Assembly: GCA_015068735.1 (NCBI GenBank)
Contig: SVJW01000010.1
Location: forward strand, 4,013-47,514
Length of the DNA stretch: 43,502 nt
Source of the DNA: Oscillospiraceae bacterium
GTDB taxonomy: Bacteria > Bacillota > Clostridia > UMGS1883
Direction of reading: 5' to 3'
The translations under genes and the position numbers were made by a program. The notes beneath the pieces are model-generated. The model searched no databases and was not told the origin of the DNA. It was given only the letters and a program-made list of their open reading frames with translations. Positions within the stretch are counted from its first letter, which is position 1. The number at the start of each line of letters is the position of its first letter. Shown piece after piece: positions 8,306-15,680 of the stretch.

Positions 8306-9324
8306 TATGTGCTTTCTTCCAACTCATCAATTTTTCTCTGTACACACCGCGCGTATGCTTCAGCACCTTTTTCATTGGGATGTATGGAATAAGCGCTGAT
8401 AAAAGAGTGTGTAATATCTTCCATTTCCATAATCATAATTGGGTTAATATATGGGTCAGGAGAATAAGCCTCGTGACCTTTAAATTCATCCTCTACGGAC
8501 ACAAAGTGGATATTCATACCGTTATTTTTTAAAGAATTGACAATTTTTTCAATTTCGCGGTTAAACTCAGATACGGAATTGTTAAGGAGCATAATGTTCT
8601 CTTTTTTAAAAAGAACGTTATCAGCATCTTCAAAAATAAGCCGTGGATATCCTGCCACTATGATTGTCGCCTGTGGACCTGCCGTGTCGGAAATATCTGT
8701 ATAAGCCTGCTTTAAACAGTCACGGATGCCGCCATTACGGAAGAATTCAGCCCATATTTTATCCAATCTTGCTTGGAGAGATTCGGGCTTTATTGTGGAG
8801 TATGCAGTATCAATTACCGCCTTTACAAAAGAAGCATCGTTTCCGCCGATTGTTACGGTAACATAGTCTGCTTTTTTGTCTCCCAACTCTTTGAAAATAT
8901 CAAGTTGGGGAGGGATATCTTCGTATCCGGTTATCTCATAAACTTCGTATTTTTTGCGAAAACTGTTTGTAAGATGCTCTATCTTTGCTCCGGAGGTAGC
9001 TGAAAAAAACCAGTTTGTGTTTCTGTTGTGTCGCATTTGACCTTTCACATCAGGTAACGTAAGTTTTCCGGGCCAACTGTTTTGCGATCTGTGAGCTAAC
9101 CAATCGTGATTTTTAACTTTATCCTTATTTAGCGCCTCTTGTCCGTAAAATGGCGGAATACCCTCGCCTGAGGAAAATGAATCTCCCAATGATACAATTA
9201 CAGGATTCCTTTTAGGAGTTGAAGCATTTACATAGGAAAATATGAAAGTTTGTATGAAAACTGTTAAACACAATAAAACGAATATTAAATTGAAATTTTT
9301 TGGGGGAGTATATAATGAACGCAT
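8305..9324 (-). CDS. Secreted SGNH/GDSL-family lipase or esterase
   Basis: A 339-residue hydrolase with an N-terminal hydrophobic segment (about residues 12-33) that fits a signal peptide or membrane anchor, so it should act outside the membrane. SGNH blocks: LGDSFSSGEG with the nucleophile Ser49 (block I), the SATSGA segment (block II Gly region), TIGGNDASF (block III, Asn), and SIHPNEKGAEAY with the catalytic His315 (block V). The IGGND motif and GDSFSSGEG spelling resemble actinobacterial secreted lipases of this superfamily. The natural ester is unknown. AAGGA lies 6 bases before the ATG. It appears to be a single-gene unit. Confidence 0.87.
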   Translation of the reverse strand: MRSLYTPPKNFNLIFVLLCLTVFIQTFIFSYVNASTPKRNPVIVSLGDSFSSGEGIPPFYGQEALNKDKVKNHDWLAHRSQNSWPGKLTLPDVKGQMRHNRNTNWFFSATSGAKIEHLTNSFRKKYEVYEITGYEDIPPQLDIFKELGDKKADYVTVTIGGNDASFVKAVIDTAYSTIKPESLQARLDKIWAEFFRNGGIRDCLKQAYTDISDTAGPQATIIVAGYPRLIFEDADNVLFKKENIMLLNNSVSEFNREIEKIVNSLKNNGMNIHFVSVEDEFKGHEAYSPDPYINPIMIMEMEDITHSFISAYSIHPNEKGAEAYARCVQRKIDELEEST

Positions 9325-9359
9325 AATAATTCCTTGCTGTCTTTTTATCTTATTATGCT

Positions 9360-9388
9360 TTTTTAAAGGTGAGATTATTCTTTTGCAA
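9360..9388 (-). promoter_or_regulatory. Predicted promoter of the secreted lipase gene, with operator-like palindrome
   Basis: On the minus strand: TTGCAA, 17-bp spacer, TAAAAA. The -35 box is embedded in a perfect 8-bp inverted repeat, AGATTATT (9372-9379) and AATAATCT (9387-9394), with a 7-nt centre. This could be a regulator site; no regulator gene is nearby. Confidence 0.45.
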
Positions 9389-9433
9389 TAATCTGTTTTT
9401 TTGTAAAAAGTTTTATTTTATTATCATAAAAAA

Positions 9434-9604
9434 GTGAAATATCAACTTCGTTGATGTGAAATAATTTCTTGCAGAAATTGTGAAATAGAAAGCTATTGCT
9501 TTCTGTGAAAGGAAATACGCCCTTAACATTTGCGAAGCAAATATTTCACAGCGAAGCTATTTCACTTGGCGAAGCCAAATTTCACACGCCGTAAGGCGTA
9601 TTTC
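9434..9604. repeat. Array of seven mini-hairpins separated by GTGAAAT / ATTTCAC spacers
   Basis: A 171-bp non-coding structured element. Spacers GTGAAA(T) occur at 9434, 9456, 9480 and 9505 in the left half. The complementary ATTTCAC occurs at 9543, 9559 and 9579 in the right half, with a shortened ATTTC at 9600. Between the spacers are small perfect stems with different sequences: 9441-9455, 9463-9479, 9487-9504, 9528-9542, 9550-9558, 9566-9578 and 9586-9599, four of them with TTC or GAA three-base loops. The middle (9511-9527) is unpaired. The whole is an inverted repeat at the spacer level, so the spacers could pair long range and project the stems as side arms. It has no coding character. 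I do not recognise a named family. Confidence 0.85.
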
Positions 9605-9608
9605 GTTG

Positions 9609-9647
9609 AAAAAGACCTTAACTTTGATAAAAAGTTAAGGTCTTTTT
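9609..9647. terminator. Long-stem terminator, 17-bp perfect stem
   Basis: Perfect arms 9609-9625 and 9631-9647 with a 5-nt loop, A-run on the left and T-run on the right. It lies between the hairpin array and a displaced copy of the tmRNA 3' end (9649-9666). It may be the terminator that originally followed ssrA, since on the minus strand the copied end runs straight into it. Confidence 0.8.
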
Positions 9648-9648
9648 C

Positions 9649-9801
9649 TGGTGGAGGCGAGGGGAGACAGCTGCTTCGCATCCTGCCTGCTCGACGACCG
9701 CAAGCAAGTGCTTGCAGTACCCGTCTCGCACCAACTTCGCTAAAAACGATTGACAATCGTTTTCTTAACGCTCGTTGCCCTCTCAGGGTTCGACTCCCCT
9801 C
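9649..9801. other. Partial duplicate copies of the tmRNA 3' end (att-like remnant)
   Basis: Positions 9649-9666 repeat exactly the 18 bases at the tmRNA 3' terminus (9846-9863), including the CCA-encoding end, in the same orientation. Positions 9784-9801 carry the tmRNA T-arm sequence in the opposite orientation with one G missing. The 117 bases between them hold a near-perfect 10-bp hairpin centred on 9753 and a GCAAGCA/TGCTTGC stem near 9711-9726, but no credible ORF. Duplicated ssrA 3' ends are the usual scar of integrase-mediated insertion; here no integrase or cargo remains. The call as a remnant is inference. Confidence 0.6.
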
Positions 9802-9804
9802 TAA

Positions 9805-9838
9805 ACAAAAAGAGAAGCATACCACGAGGGTACACTTC
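9805..9838 (-). terminator. Rho-independent terminator of ssrA
   Basis: Read on the minus strand, a 10-bp stem (9829-9838 with 9814-9823) and 5-nt loop is followed by a T-run. Two of the pairs are G-U wobbles only when read in the minus direction; on the plus strand they would be mismatches. That supports use as the ssrA terminator, 7 bases after the CCA end. Confidence 0.8.
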
Positions 9839-9845
9839 ACTTTTT

Positions 9846-10192
9846 TGGTGGAGGCGAGGGGAGTCGAACCCCTGTCCGAAAACATATCCCCACAGGCATC
9901 TCCGAGCGCAGTCACTTATTAAAAATTCCCTCCGCCGCAAGGCAAGTGACAGCCCAAGCGGTTTTGGTAGCTTCATTCGTCATGCATAGCGCAAAGCTTA
10001 ACTATGTCACGTTCACCACTGTGTGACGCCCTTATCCGAGCCGTGGTCCTCCCGGTAAGGACGGCCGCCTAATTAGGCAGCGTATGCTACTTTATTGTTA
10101 GCGTTTAAATTTAAAATTCGGGATTTTAACGCAGTTCCCGCTGCGGCTCGCTTCCCATGCTTCAACATCCCCGTCGAAACCGGTACGCCCCC
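9846..10192 (-). ncRNA. ssrA: tmRNA (transfer-messenger RNA)
   Basis: A 347-nt tmRNA that rescues stalled ribosomes with SmpB. The 5' end GGGGGCGUACCGG pairs through seven bases (one G-U) with CGCCUCC before the encoded ACCA at the 3' end. The tRNA-like part has the GGUUUCGACGGGG segment near the 5' end and the T-arm GGGGUUCGACUCCCC near the 3' end. The message region reads GCU AAC AAU AAA GUA GCA UAC GCU GCC UAA, giving a degradation tag ANNKVAYAA. smpB lies just upstream on the same strand and rnr upstream of that, so RNA, binding partner and RNase are clustered. A promoter at 10226-10255 gives it separate transcription. Confidence 0.97.
10073..10102 (-). other. tmRNA tag reading frame (ANNKVAYAA)
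   Basis: Nine sense codons plus UAA inside ssrA. The resume codon is GCU at 10102. The tag ends in YAA, matching the general small/hydrophobic-Ala-Ala C-terminus recognised by ClpXP-type proteases. Confidence 0.88.
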
Positions 10193-10225
10193 ATATTTAT
10201 GATGCTATTTGCGACAGCATCAAAT

Positions 10226-10255
10226 AGTATATATTAAATTATATCTTTGTGTCAA
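10226..10255 (-). promoter_or_regulatory. Predicted ssrA promoter overlapping the smpB stop codon
   Basis: On the minus strand: TTGACA (10255-10250), 18-bp spacer, TATACT (10231-10226). The TGA of the smpB stop codon is part of the TTGACA box. The precursor leader of about 30 nt contains a GATGCT/AGCATC hairpin (10201-10221) just before the mature 5' end, plausibly next to the RNase P cut. Confidence 0.65.
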
Positions 10256-10725
10256 TAGGAATTTCTTTCCTTTAGTGTTCTTTCAATCATTCTGCCTGCA
10301 TCTCTCTTTGCGGCATCGTCGCGTTTGTCGTAAAGCTTTTTACCTCTTGCCACGGCAATGGTAACTTTTACACGCTGTCCTTTAAGATACATATCAAGAG
10401 GGATGAGCGTCAAGCCTTTCTGCTTTACAACACCTAAAAGCTTCATTATTTCCCGTCTATGCATGAGGAGTTTCTTAGGTCTTAACGGATCGCGGTTAAA
10501 TATATTTCCCTTTTCGTAAGGAGATATGTGCATTCCCAGTATATACATTTCGCCCTTGTCGTCTATTTCGCAGTAGCTTTCTTTAAGGTTAACCTTACCC
10601 ATACGGACTGATTTAACCTCTGTTCCGAAAAGCTCAATGCCTGCCTCGTACTTTTCTTCTATGAAGAACTCGTGATGAGCGCTTCTGTTTTGGGCGAGAA
10701 GTTTTCTGTGTTCTTTTTCTGCCAC
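10252..10725 (-). CDS. smpB: SsrA-binding protein SmpB
   Basis: A 157-residue RNA-binding protein that carries tmRNA to stalled ribosomes. Family features are complete: the N-terminal basic stretch, [49 protein letters not shown], the [10 protein letters not shown] helix, [17 protein letters not shown], and the C-terminal tail [20 protein letters not shown], which probes the empty mRNA channel. The start is GTG, 8 bases after a strong AAGGAGG. This start lies 92 bases inside the end of rnr, in another frame. ssrA follows downstream, with its promoter overlapping this gene's stop. Confidence 0.96.
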   Translation of the reverse strand: MAEKEHRKLLAQNRSAHHEFFIEEKYEAGIELFGTEVKSVRMGKVNLKESYCEIDDKGEMYILGMHISPYEKGNIFNRDPLRPKKLLMHRREIMKLLGVVKQKGLTLIPLDMYLKGQRVKVTIAVARGKKLYDKRDDAAKRDAGRMIERTLKERNSY

Positions 10726-12808
10726 CGGGATTACCTCCTTCCAGTAGTGTGAAATCTATCCTGCGTGAAATTTTGCTTGCCGCTGCAAGCTTAACTTTTA
10801 CTTTATCACCGATTGTGAATGTGCATCCGCTTCTTTCTCCGATGAGGGAGAGCGTCTTTTCATCAAATGCGTAGTAATCGTCTTTGAGAGTTTCTGCCCT
10901 TACAAGCCCTTCAACGGTATTGGGAAGCATTACGAAAAATCCAAACCCCGTTACAGAGGATATTACTCCTTCAAATTCCTGTCCTACAAAAGGCTCCATA
11001 TACTCAGCCTTTTTTATATCAAGGGTGTCTCTCTCACACATTGTTGCAGCATTTTCTCTTTCGCTGCAGTTTTCTGCCGCCTCGGCTACAAATGCATTCA
11101 GCGACTTTTTCATTTTTTCGTCGTTTTCAATTGCCGCTTTGAGTGCTCGATGAACAATAAGATCGGGATAACGGCGGATAGGCGAGGTGAAATGGCAATA
11201 ATCCGTAAGCCCCAATCCGAAATGTCCGTCGTTCTGATGACTGTATTTTGCCTTGGCCATACTTCTTAAAAGCATGGTAGAAATTGCGCCCTCATAAGGG
11301 GTGTCTTTTATATCTTCCATAATCTTATAAAGGCTTTCCGACCTACCATAGCCTTTATTATATATGAAATGCAAGGTGTTTTCAAGTCTTTCTTTGTTGG
11401 GTTCGTCATGAACTCTGTAAATAGCAGGAATTTTCTTATCTTCCCACAAATATTTTGCAACAGAACTGTTTGCCGCAATCATAAATTCTTCAATAATTTT
11501 ATTGGCAAATGTGTTTTCCCTGAGAACGATATCAACCGTTTTTCCGTTCTTGTCAAAAACAGCTTTAGCTTCGGGGATGTTAAAATCAATACTTCCTCTC
11601 TTTGCCGTTTTCTCAGCAAGGAGAAGATAAAGGTCATACATATCAGAAATCATGGGGAGGAGGTGAGAATACTCTTTGCACAAATCCTCTTTCTTTTCTT
11701 CAATCAAAAGCTTGATATTGGTATATGTCATACGGTTTGTGCTTTTAATATAAGACTTATGAAAAGAAGATGAAAGAACATTTCCATCATTATCAAAATC
11801 AATGAATACGGACATAGTTAGCCTTATTACACCCTCGTTAAGGGAACATATATCGTTTGAAAGTTTGGTTGGAAGCATAGGCAGAACACGATCAGCAAGA
11901 TAAACGCTTGTTCCACGAGCAAACGCTTCTTTATCAAGGGCTGACCCCGGCTTGACATAGTTACTTACATCTGCAATATGAACGCCCAATCTGTAACCGT
12001 TTTCTGTTTTTTCTACTGAAACGGCATCGTCAATATCTTTTGTGTCCTCTCCGTCAATAGTGATAATAATTTTATCGGTTAAATCAAGCCTGCCCTCGAA
12101 ATCCTCATCACGGATTACAGCTACCCTCTCAGCTTCATCGAGAACCTTTTTCGGAAATTCGGTAGAAAAATCATATGACTTAATAACAGAAAGCACATCA
12201 ACCCCAAAATCATAAGGAAAACCTAAAACTTCCGTAACTTTGCAGGAAAGAGAAGTAGCAGGGGAGTCGTATTCTGTAATTTCAACAACAACTTTCTGAC
12301 CGTTAAGAGCACCTTTACTGTCACGCTGCATAACAAAAATTTCGTCGGGGAGTTTATCGCTGTCAGGAGTGAAAATGCCATAACCACGCTCCTGTGTATA
12401 AACTCCCACTATTTTTTTATTTGACCGTGAAAGTACGCGTAAAATTGCACCTTCACGATTTTTTTCGCCTTTGGCAGATTTCTGAATTTTAACCAGAACT
12501 CTGTCACCGTTAAGTGCTCCGCCTAAGTGTTCTTCAGAAATATGAATGTCGCCTTTTTCTTCGGTAACAAAGCCGTATCCTTTTGAAGTGCTTCTGAAAA
12601 TCCCCTCAACAAGCCCCATTGCTTTTGCGCTGAAGCATCTGCCTTTTTTGCCGATGATAATAGTGCCTTCGGAAATAAGCTCATCAATTATAGCGAAAAA
12701 CTCATCCATATCACTTTGGGGGACACACATAAGTATTGCAATATTCTCTTTTGTCATAGGGGAGTATTCGCTACTGTTTATAAATGCCGTAACTTTTTCC
12801 TTGTGCAT
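10634..12808 (-). CDS. rnr: Ribonuclease R (3'-5' exoribonuclease, RNB family)
   Basis: A 724-residue hydrolytic exoribonuclease that degrades structured RNA and defective mRNA, including messages released by tmRNA. Order: N-terminal winged-helix region (about 1-60), two cold-shock-like OB domains, the RNB catalytic domain with Asp252, Asp258, Asp260 and Asp261 in the [11 protein letters not shown] motif (spacing as in E. coli RNase R), and an S1 domain ending near residue 690. The last 28 residues (697-724) are very basic, with 14 Lys/Arg and no acidic residue, and are encoded inside smpB in a different frame. ATG 12808 is chosen because GGAG lies 9 bases before it; an upstream in-frame ATG at 12817 and a TTG at 12826 lack a usable site. 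Confidence 0.95.
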   Translation of the reverse strand: MHKEKVTAFINSSEYSPMTKENIAILMCVPQSDMDEFFAIIDELISEGTIIIGKKGRCFSAKAMGLVEGIFRSTSKGYGFVTEEKGDIHISEEHLGGALNGDRVLVKIQKSAKGEKNREGAILRVLSRSNKKIVGVYTQERGYGIFTPDSDKLPDEIFVMQRDSKGALNGQKVVVEITEYDSPATSLSCKVTEVLGFPYDFGVDVLSVIKSYDFSTEFPKKVLDEAERVAVIRDEDFEGRLDLTDKIIITIDGEDTKDIDDAVSVEKTENGYRLGVHIADVSNYVKPGSALDKEAFARGTSVYLADRVLPMLPTKLSNDICSLNEGVIRLTMSVFIDFDNDGNVLSSSFHKSYIKSTNRMTYTNIKLLIEEKKEDLCKEYSHLLPMISDMYDLYLLLAEKTAKRGSIDFNIPEAKAVFDKNGKTVDIVLRENTFANKIIEEFMIAANSSVAKYLWEDKKIPAIYRVHDEPNKERLENTLHFIYNKGYGRSESLYKIMEDIKDTPYEGAISTMLLRSMAKAKYSHQNDGHFGLGLTDYCHFTSPIRRYPDLIVHRALKAAIENDEKMKKSLNAFVAEAAENCSERENAATMCERDTLDIKKAEYMEPFVGQEFEGVISSVTGFGFFVMLPNTVEGLVRAETLKDDYYAFDEKTLSLIGERSGCTFTIGDKVKVKLAAASKISRRIDFTLLEGGNPGGRKRTQKTSRPKQKRSSRVLHRRKVRGRH

Positions 12809-12824
12809 TAGTTTCATCTCCAAC

Positions 12825-12855
12825 AAAAAAATAAAAGGTGCTTAAAAAGCACCTT
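12825..12855 (-). terminator. Terminator/attenuator between secG and rnr
   Basis: On the minus strand, an 8-bp perfect stem (12848-12855 with 12835-12842) and 5-nt loop is followed by an interrupted T-run that ends about 17 bases before the rnr start codon. It would end most secG transcripts; rnr may be reached by read-through. I see no separate strong rnr promoter in the remaining gap. Confidence 0.75.
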
Positions 12856-12868
12856 AAACAAAATCGTT

Positions 12869-13108
12869 TTATTTTACTATTCCAAGAGAAACAACAATTG
12901 AAAGAGCAATGAAAAGTACTGCTAAAACTGCTGTAAGCTTTTCAAGAAAGCCTTCACGAGTGTTGGACTTGTTCTTGGAGAAGAAAGTCTCGTTTGAGCC
13001 GCCCAATACGGAGCCTGCCGATCTGGGGTCCTTACCTTTCTGGAACAAAACAACAACTGTAAGCAAAAGTGCTACTACGATATATGCTATGGTAACTGCC
13101 ATTTTCAT
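12869..13108 (-). CDS. secG: Preprotein translocase subunit SecG
   Basis: A 79-residue inner-membrane protein, the small accessory subunit of the SecYEG protein-export channel. It has the expected two hydrophobic segments (about 3-22 and 56-76) with a hydrophilic loop between them holding the conserved QKGKDPRSAGSVLGGSNETFF motif (family: QxGKGxxxGxxxGGSxxxxF). The length fits Gram-positive SecG. GGAGGTG lies 7 bases before the ATG. secG next to rnr, smpB and ssrA is a common Gram-positive order. Confidence 0.93.
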   Translation of the reverse strand: MKMAVTIAYIVVALLLTVVVLFQKGKDPRSAGSVLGGSNETFFSKNKSNTREGFLEKLTAVLAVLFIALSIVVSLGIVK

Positions 13109-13148
13109 TTTCTACACCTCCGTAAAATCTGCAATTAAGATCTATATT

Positions 13149-13177
13149 ACTTTAGCACAAGAAAACGTAAATTGCAA
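13149..13177 (-). promoter_or_regulatory. Predicted secG promoter
   Basis: On the minus strand: TTGCAA, 17-bp spacer, TAAAGT, about 40 bases before the secG start. Confidence 0.6.
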
Positions 13178-13235
13178 TACTTTTTTTTAATTATTCCTAA
13201 AATTTCTTTTCGTTAAACATAAAATATAATTATTG

Positions 13236-13264
13236 TTGCTTTTGCTCTGATGAAATGGTATAAT
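13236..13264 (+). promoter_or_regulatory. Predicted promoter of the SLH-M13 peptidase gene
   Basis: TTGCTT (13236-13241), 17-bp spacer, TATAAT (13259-13264), followed by GGAGG at 13281 and the ATG at 13295. Confidence 0.7.
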
Positions 13265-13294
13265 ATTTTCATAACTTTTTGGAGGAAACCCTGT

Positions 13295-15640
13295 ATGAAA
13301 ATCAAACGTATCACAGCATTTTTAATTCTTGTTGCTATATTGACTTTTTCTCTTCCGGTATCTGCAAAAGATCCTTATGCAAACCGTGGTGAAGTTGCCC
13401 AAATGCTTCTTGAGGCGGCAGACTTTTATAATCCCGGAGTTGTAAAAAGCGATATTATAAAAGGGTATGAGGATGGACTTTTGCATGAAGAGAGGAACGT
13501 AACCCGTGCAGAAGCTCTTGTTATGCTCAGCCGTGCGTTTGGTGATTTGCCTGAACCGGAGGGGCATAATAAACGCGTTGCGCTTACCGCCGGTGATTTT
13601 AACGACGTTCCGAAATGGGCACAGGAAGAGCTCAGTGAGGTTTTTGACAGCGGTATTGTCGCAGGAACTTCTAAGGGTACTTTTTCTCCAAATAATTATG
13701 TTACACCACAGCAAATGGAACTTTTTATTGAGCGTGTGTATGCTCTTTACGGAACCAATCCAAAAGATGATTTCTACGCTGCAATAAACAGGGATACACT
13801 TAATGAGCTTGAAATATTTTCCGGCAATTTAAGTGCGGGAACTATTGAAAATCTTCAGATTGAATCAACAAGCCAGGTTGATTTTATTATTGAAGATATC
13901 TTAATCAATGACCACAAATACGGAACTCCCGAACAGAAAATTTCTGATTTGTTTATGTGCATTGTCGATAGCAAGTCAAGAAATGATCAGGGTATAAAGC
14001 CTATTAAAAAATATCTTGATATGATTGACAATGCGAAAAACATATCTGAACTGACTAACCTTGAATACATTATTTCCGAGGAAATATGTGTAACATCCTT
14101 TATGGGCTTTTCCCTGGGTATAGATCTGGACGACAGTACAAAATATGTTCTGTGCTTTGGCGGAATGTCGCCTTTGATGAATAAGGAATTTTATTTTGAA
14201 GAGGGAGCAAAGCAGGACGCATATATTGAATACCTTTCAACTCTTCTGGAAATAGGCGGAGAAAGTGAGAGTGAGGCTCTCGAAAATGCCAAAGAATATT
14301 TTGAATTGGAAAAGGTTCTTGCTTCTGCAATGCTTGACTCAGAGGGGCAGAATGATATAGGCAGGATGTACACCCCCTCAACATTCGGAAAGATTGAGGC
14401 TATGTATCCTGATTTTGATATGGATAAGGTTTTGGAATATTCGGGACTTTCAAGAGCTGATAAAGTACTCGTTCTTGATATAGAAATGGCAAAAAAGTTT
14501 TCGGAAATATATAATCAATCAAATTTCAATGCTCTTAAAACAACTATGAAGCTATCAGTTCTTTACTCCTGCGGCAGTATGCTCAGTGGTGATTTTAAAT
14601 TGGCTGATTATAAGTTTAACAGTGTTGTTATGGGTGCTGATGGCTTGCGTGATGTGTATCAGGACGCAGTTCTTGTTATTAAAAACACGATGCCTGAATA
14701 TATAAGCAAAAGATATGTGGAAGAATTCTTCGATGAAAAATCCAAAAAAAATGTCGAGCAAATGACTTATGACATTATTGGAATCTTTAAAAAGAGAATT
14801 GATGACCTTACATGGATGAGCGAAGAAACAAAAGAAAAAGCAAAACTGAAGCTTGATACAATGAATGTCAAGATAGGTTATCCGGAGTCCATGAGCAGTT
14901 ATATTGATAATGTGGATATTGTTCCAAGAGAAAAGGGAGGAACATATTTTTCCAATATGATTGCTATTTCAAAAGAAAACCGAAAACAACTTAAGGGAGT
15001 GCAGTTTGGAAAAGTTGACCGTGATTCATGGGGAATGACACCCTATACAGTAAATGCAGGATACGATCCGTCCCGTAACGAAATAGTACTTCCTGCAGCG
15101 ATGCTTCAGGCTCCGTTTTATGATAAAGATGCACCTTACGAAGAAAATCTTGGCGGAATAGGTTATGTAATTGCCCACGAAATAACACACGCTTTCGACC
15201 CTAACGGTGCGCAGTTTGATGAATTTGGCAATGTGAACAACTGGTGGACTGCAGATGACTACAAGGCTTTCGGATTGCTTTGTGATAAAGTCGCATCGTT
15301 CTATCAGGGCGAGGAACCTATCCCTGCGGTACAGACAAATGGAAGACTTACACTCAATGAAAATATTGCGGATATCGGCGGTGTGGCGTGTATAACTCAG
15401 CTTGCAAAGGAAAAAGGTAAGACTGATTTTAAAACACTTTATACTTCCGTTGCAAGGGCTTGGGCAGGCACCTCTTCCAGAGAATATGCGGAATATCTTT
15501 CACAAATTGATGTTCACAGCAGCGGAAAGATAAGAGTTAACAGAGTATTGGTTAATTTTTCGGAATTTTATGAAGCTTTCGATATAAAAGAAGGCGACGG
15601 AATGTATGTTCCTAAGGAAGAAAGAATAAAAGTATGGTAA
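13295..15640 (+). CDS. Secreted M13 (neprilysin-like) zinc metallopeptidase with N-terminal SLH region
   Basis: A 781-residue exported peptidase. Residues 1-25 are a signal peptide ending near VSA-K. Residues about 30-140 form S-layer homology-like repeats (NVTRAEALVMLSRAF, then DFNDVPKWAQEELSEVFDSGIVAG and GTFSPNNYVTPQQMELFIERVYAL), which would hold the protein to the cell wall. From about 150 the M13 family begins (DDFYAAINRDTLNE). Catalytic residues: HEITH at 628-632 (zinc His628 and His632, catalytic Glu629), then ENIAD with zinc ligand Glu689 and Asp693; the substrate-binding NAGYDPSRNEIVLPAAMLQ segment precedes them. The C-terminus ends KVW, like the family's xxW end. M13 enzymes cleave oligopeptides; the target here is unknown. 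ATG 13295 follows GGAGG; an earlier in-frame ATG at 13250 lies upstream of the -10 box. Confidence 0.93.
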   Translation: MKIKRITAFLILVAILTFSLPVSAKDPYANRGEVAQMLLEAADFYNPGVVKSDIIKGYEDGLLHEERNVTRAEALVMLSRAFGDLPEPEGHNKRVALTAGDFNDVPKWAQEELSEVFDSGIVAGTSKGTFSPNNYVTPQQMELFIERVYALYGTNPKDDFYAAINRDTLNELEIFSGNLSAGTIENLQIESTSQVDFIIEDILINDHKYGTPEQKISDLFMCIVDSKSRNDQGIKPIKKYLDMIDNAKNISELTNLEYIISEEICVTSFMGFSLGIDLDDSTKYVLCFGGMSPLMNKEFYFEEGAKQDAYIEYLSTLLEIGGESESEALENAKEYFELEKVLASAMLDSEGQNDIGRMYTPSTFGKIEAMYPDFDMDKVLEYSGLSRADKVLVLDIEMAKKFSEIYNQSNFNALKTTMKLSVLYSCGSMLSGDFKLADYKFNSVVMGADGLRDVYQDAVLVIKNTMPEYISKRYVEEFFDEKSKKNVEQMTYDIIGIFKKRIDDLTWMSEETKEKAKLKLDTMNVKIGYPESMSSYIDNVDIVPREKGGTYFSNMIAISKENRKQLKGVQFGKVDRDSWGMTPYTVNAGYDPSRNEIVLPAAMLQAPFYDKDAPYEENLGGIGYVIAHEITHAFDPNGAQFDEFGNVNNWWTADDYKAFGLLCDKVASFYQGEEPIPAVQTNGRLTLNENIADIGGVACITQLAKEKGKTDFKTLYTSVARAWAGTSSREYAEYLSQIDVHSSGKIRVNRVLVNFSEFYEAFDIKEGDGMYVPKEERIKVW

Positions 15641-15642
15641 AC

Positions 15643-15677
15643 AAAAATTCCTCTCGGCAAAACCGGGAGGAATTTTT
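15643..15677. terminator. Bidirectional terminator between the peptidase and ABC exporter genes
   Basis: A 15-bp stem (15643-15657 and 15663-15677) with one T-G position, a 5-nt loop, A-run left and T-run right. The two genes converge on it. Confidence 0.85.
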
Positions 15678-15680
15678 TTA

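Noticed and set aside
9434..9604. CRISPR array
   Set aside because: The constant units are only 7 bp, they flip orientation midway, and the parts between them are self-complementary hairpins, not unique spacers. No cas genes are present.
9784..9801. T-arm of a plus-strand tRNA gene
   Set aside because: The stem pairs for only three bases and no acceptor, D-arm or anticodon arm can be drawn around it; it matches the tmRNA T-arm in inverted orientation.
9649..9863. An intact integrated element at ssrA
   Set aside because: The space between the direct copies is under 200 bp and contains no integrase or cargo; at most it is a remnant.
9530..9989. Several overlapping reading frames of 79-130 codons on both strands across the ssrA region
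   Set aside because: They run through the hairpin array, the tmRNA copies and the tmRNA itself, have no ribosome sites and no protein-like composition; they are by-products of structured RNA.
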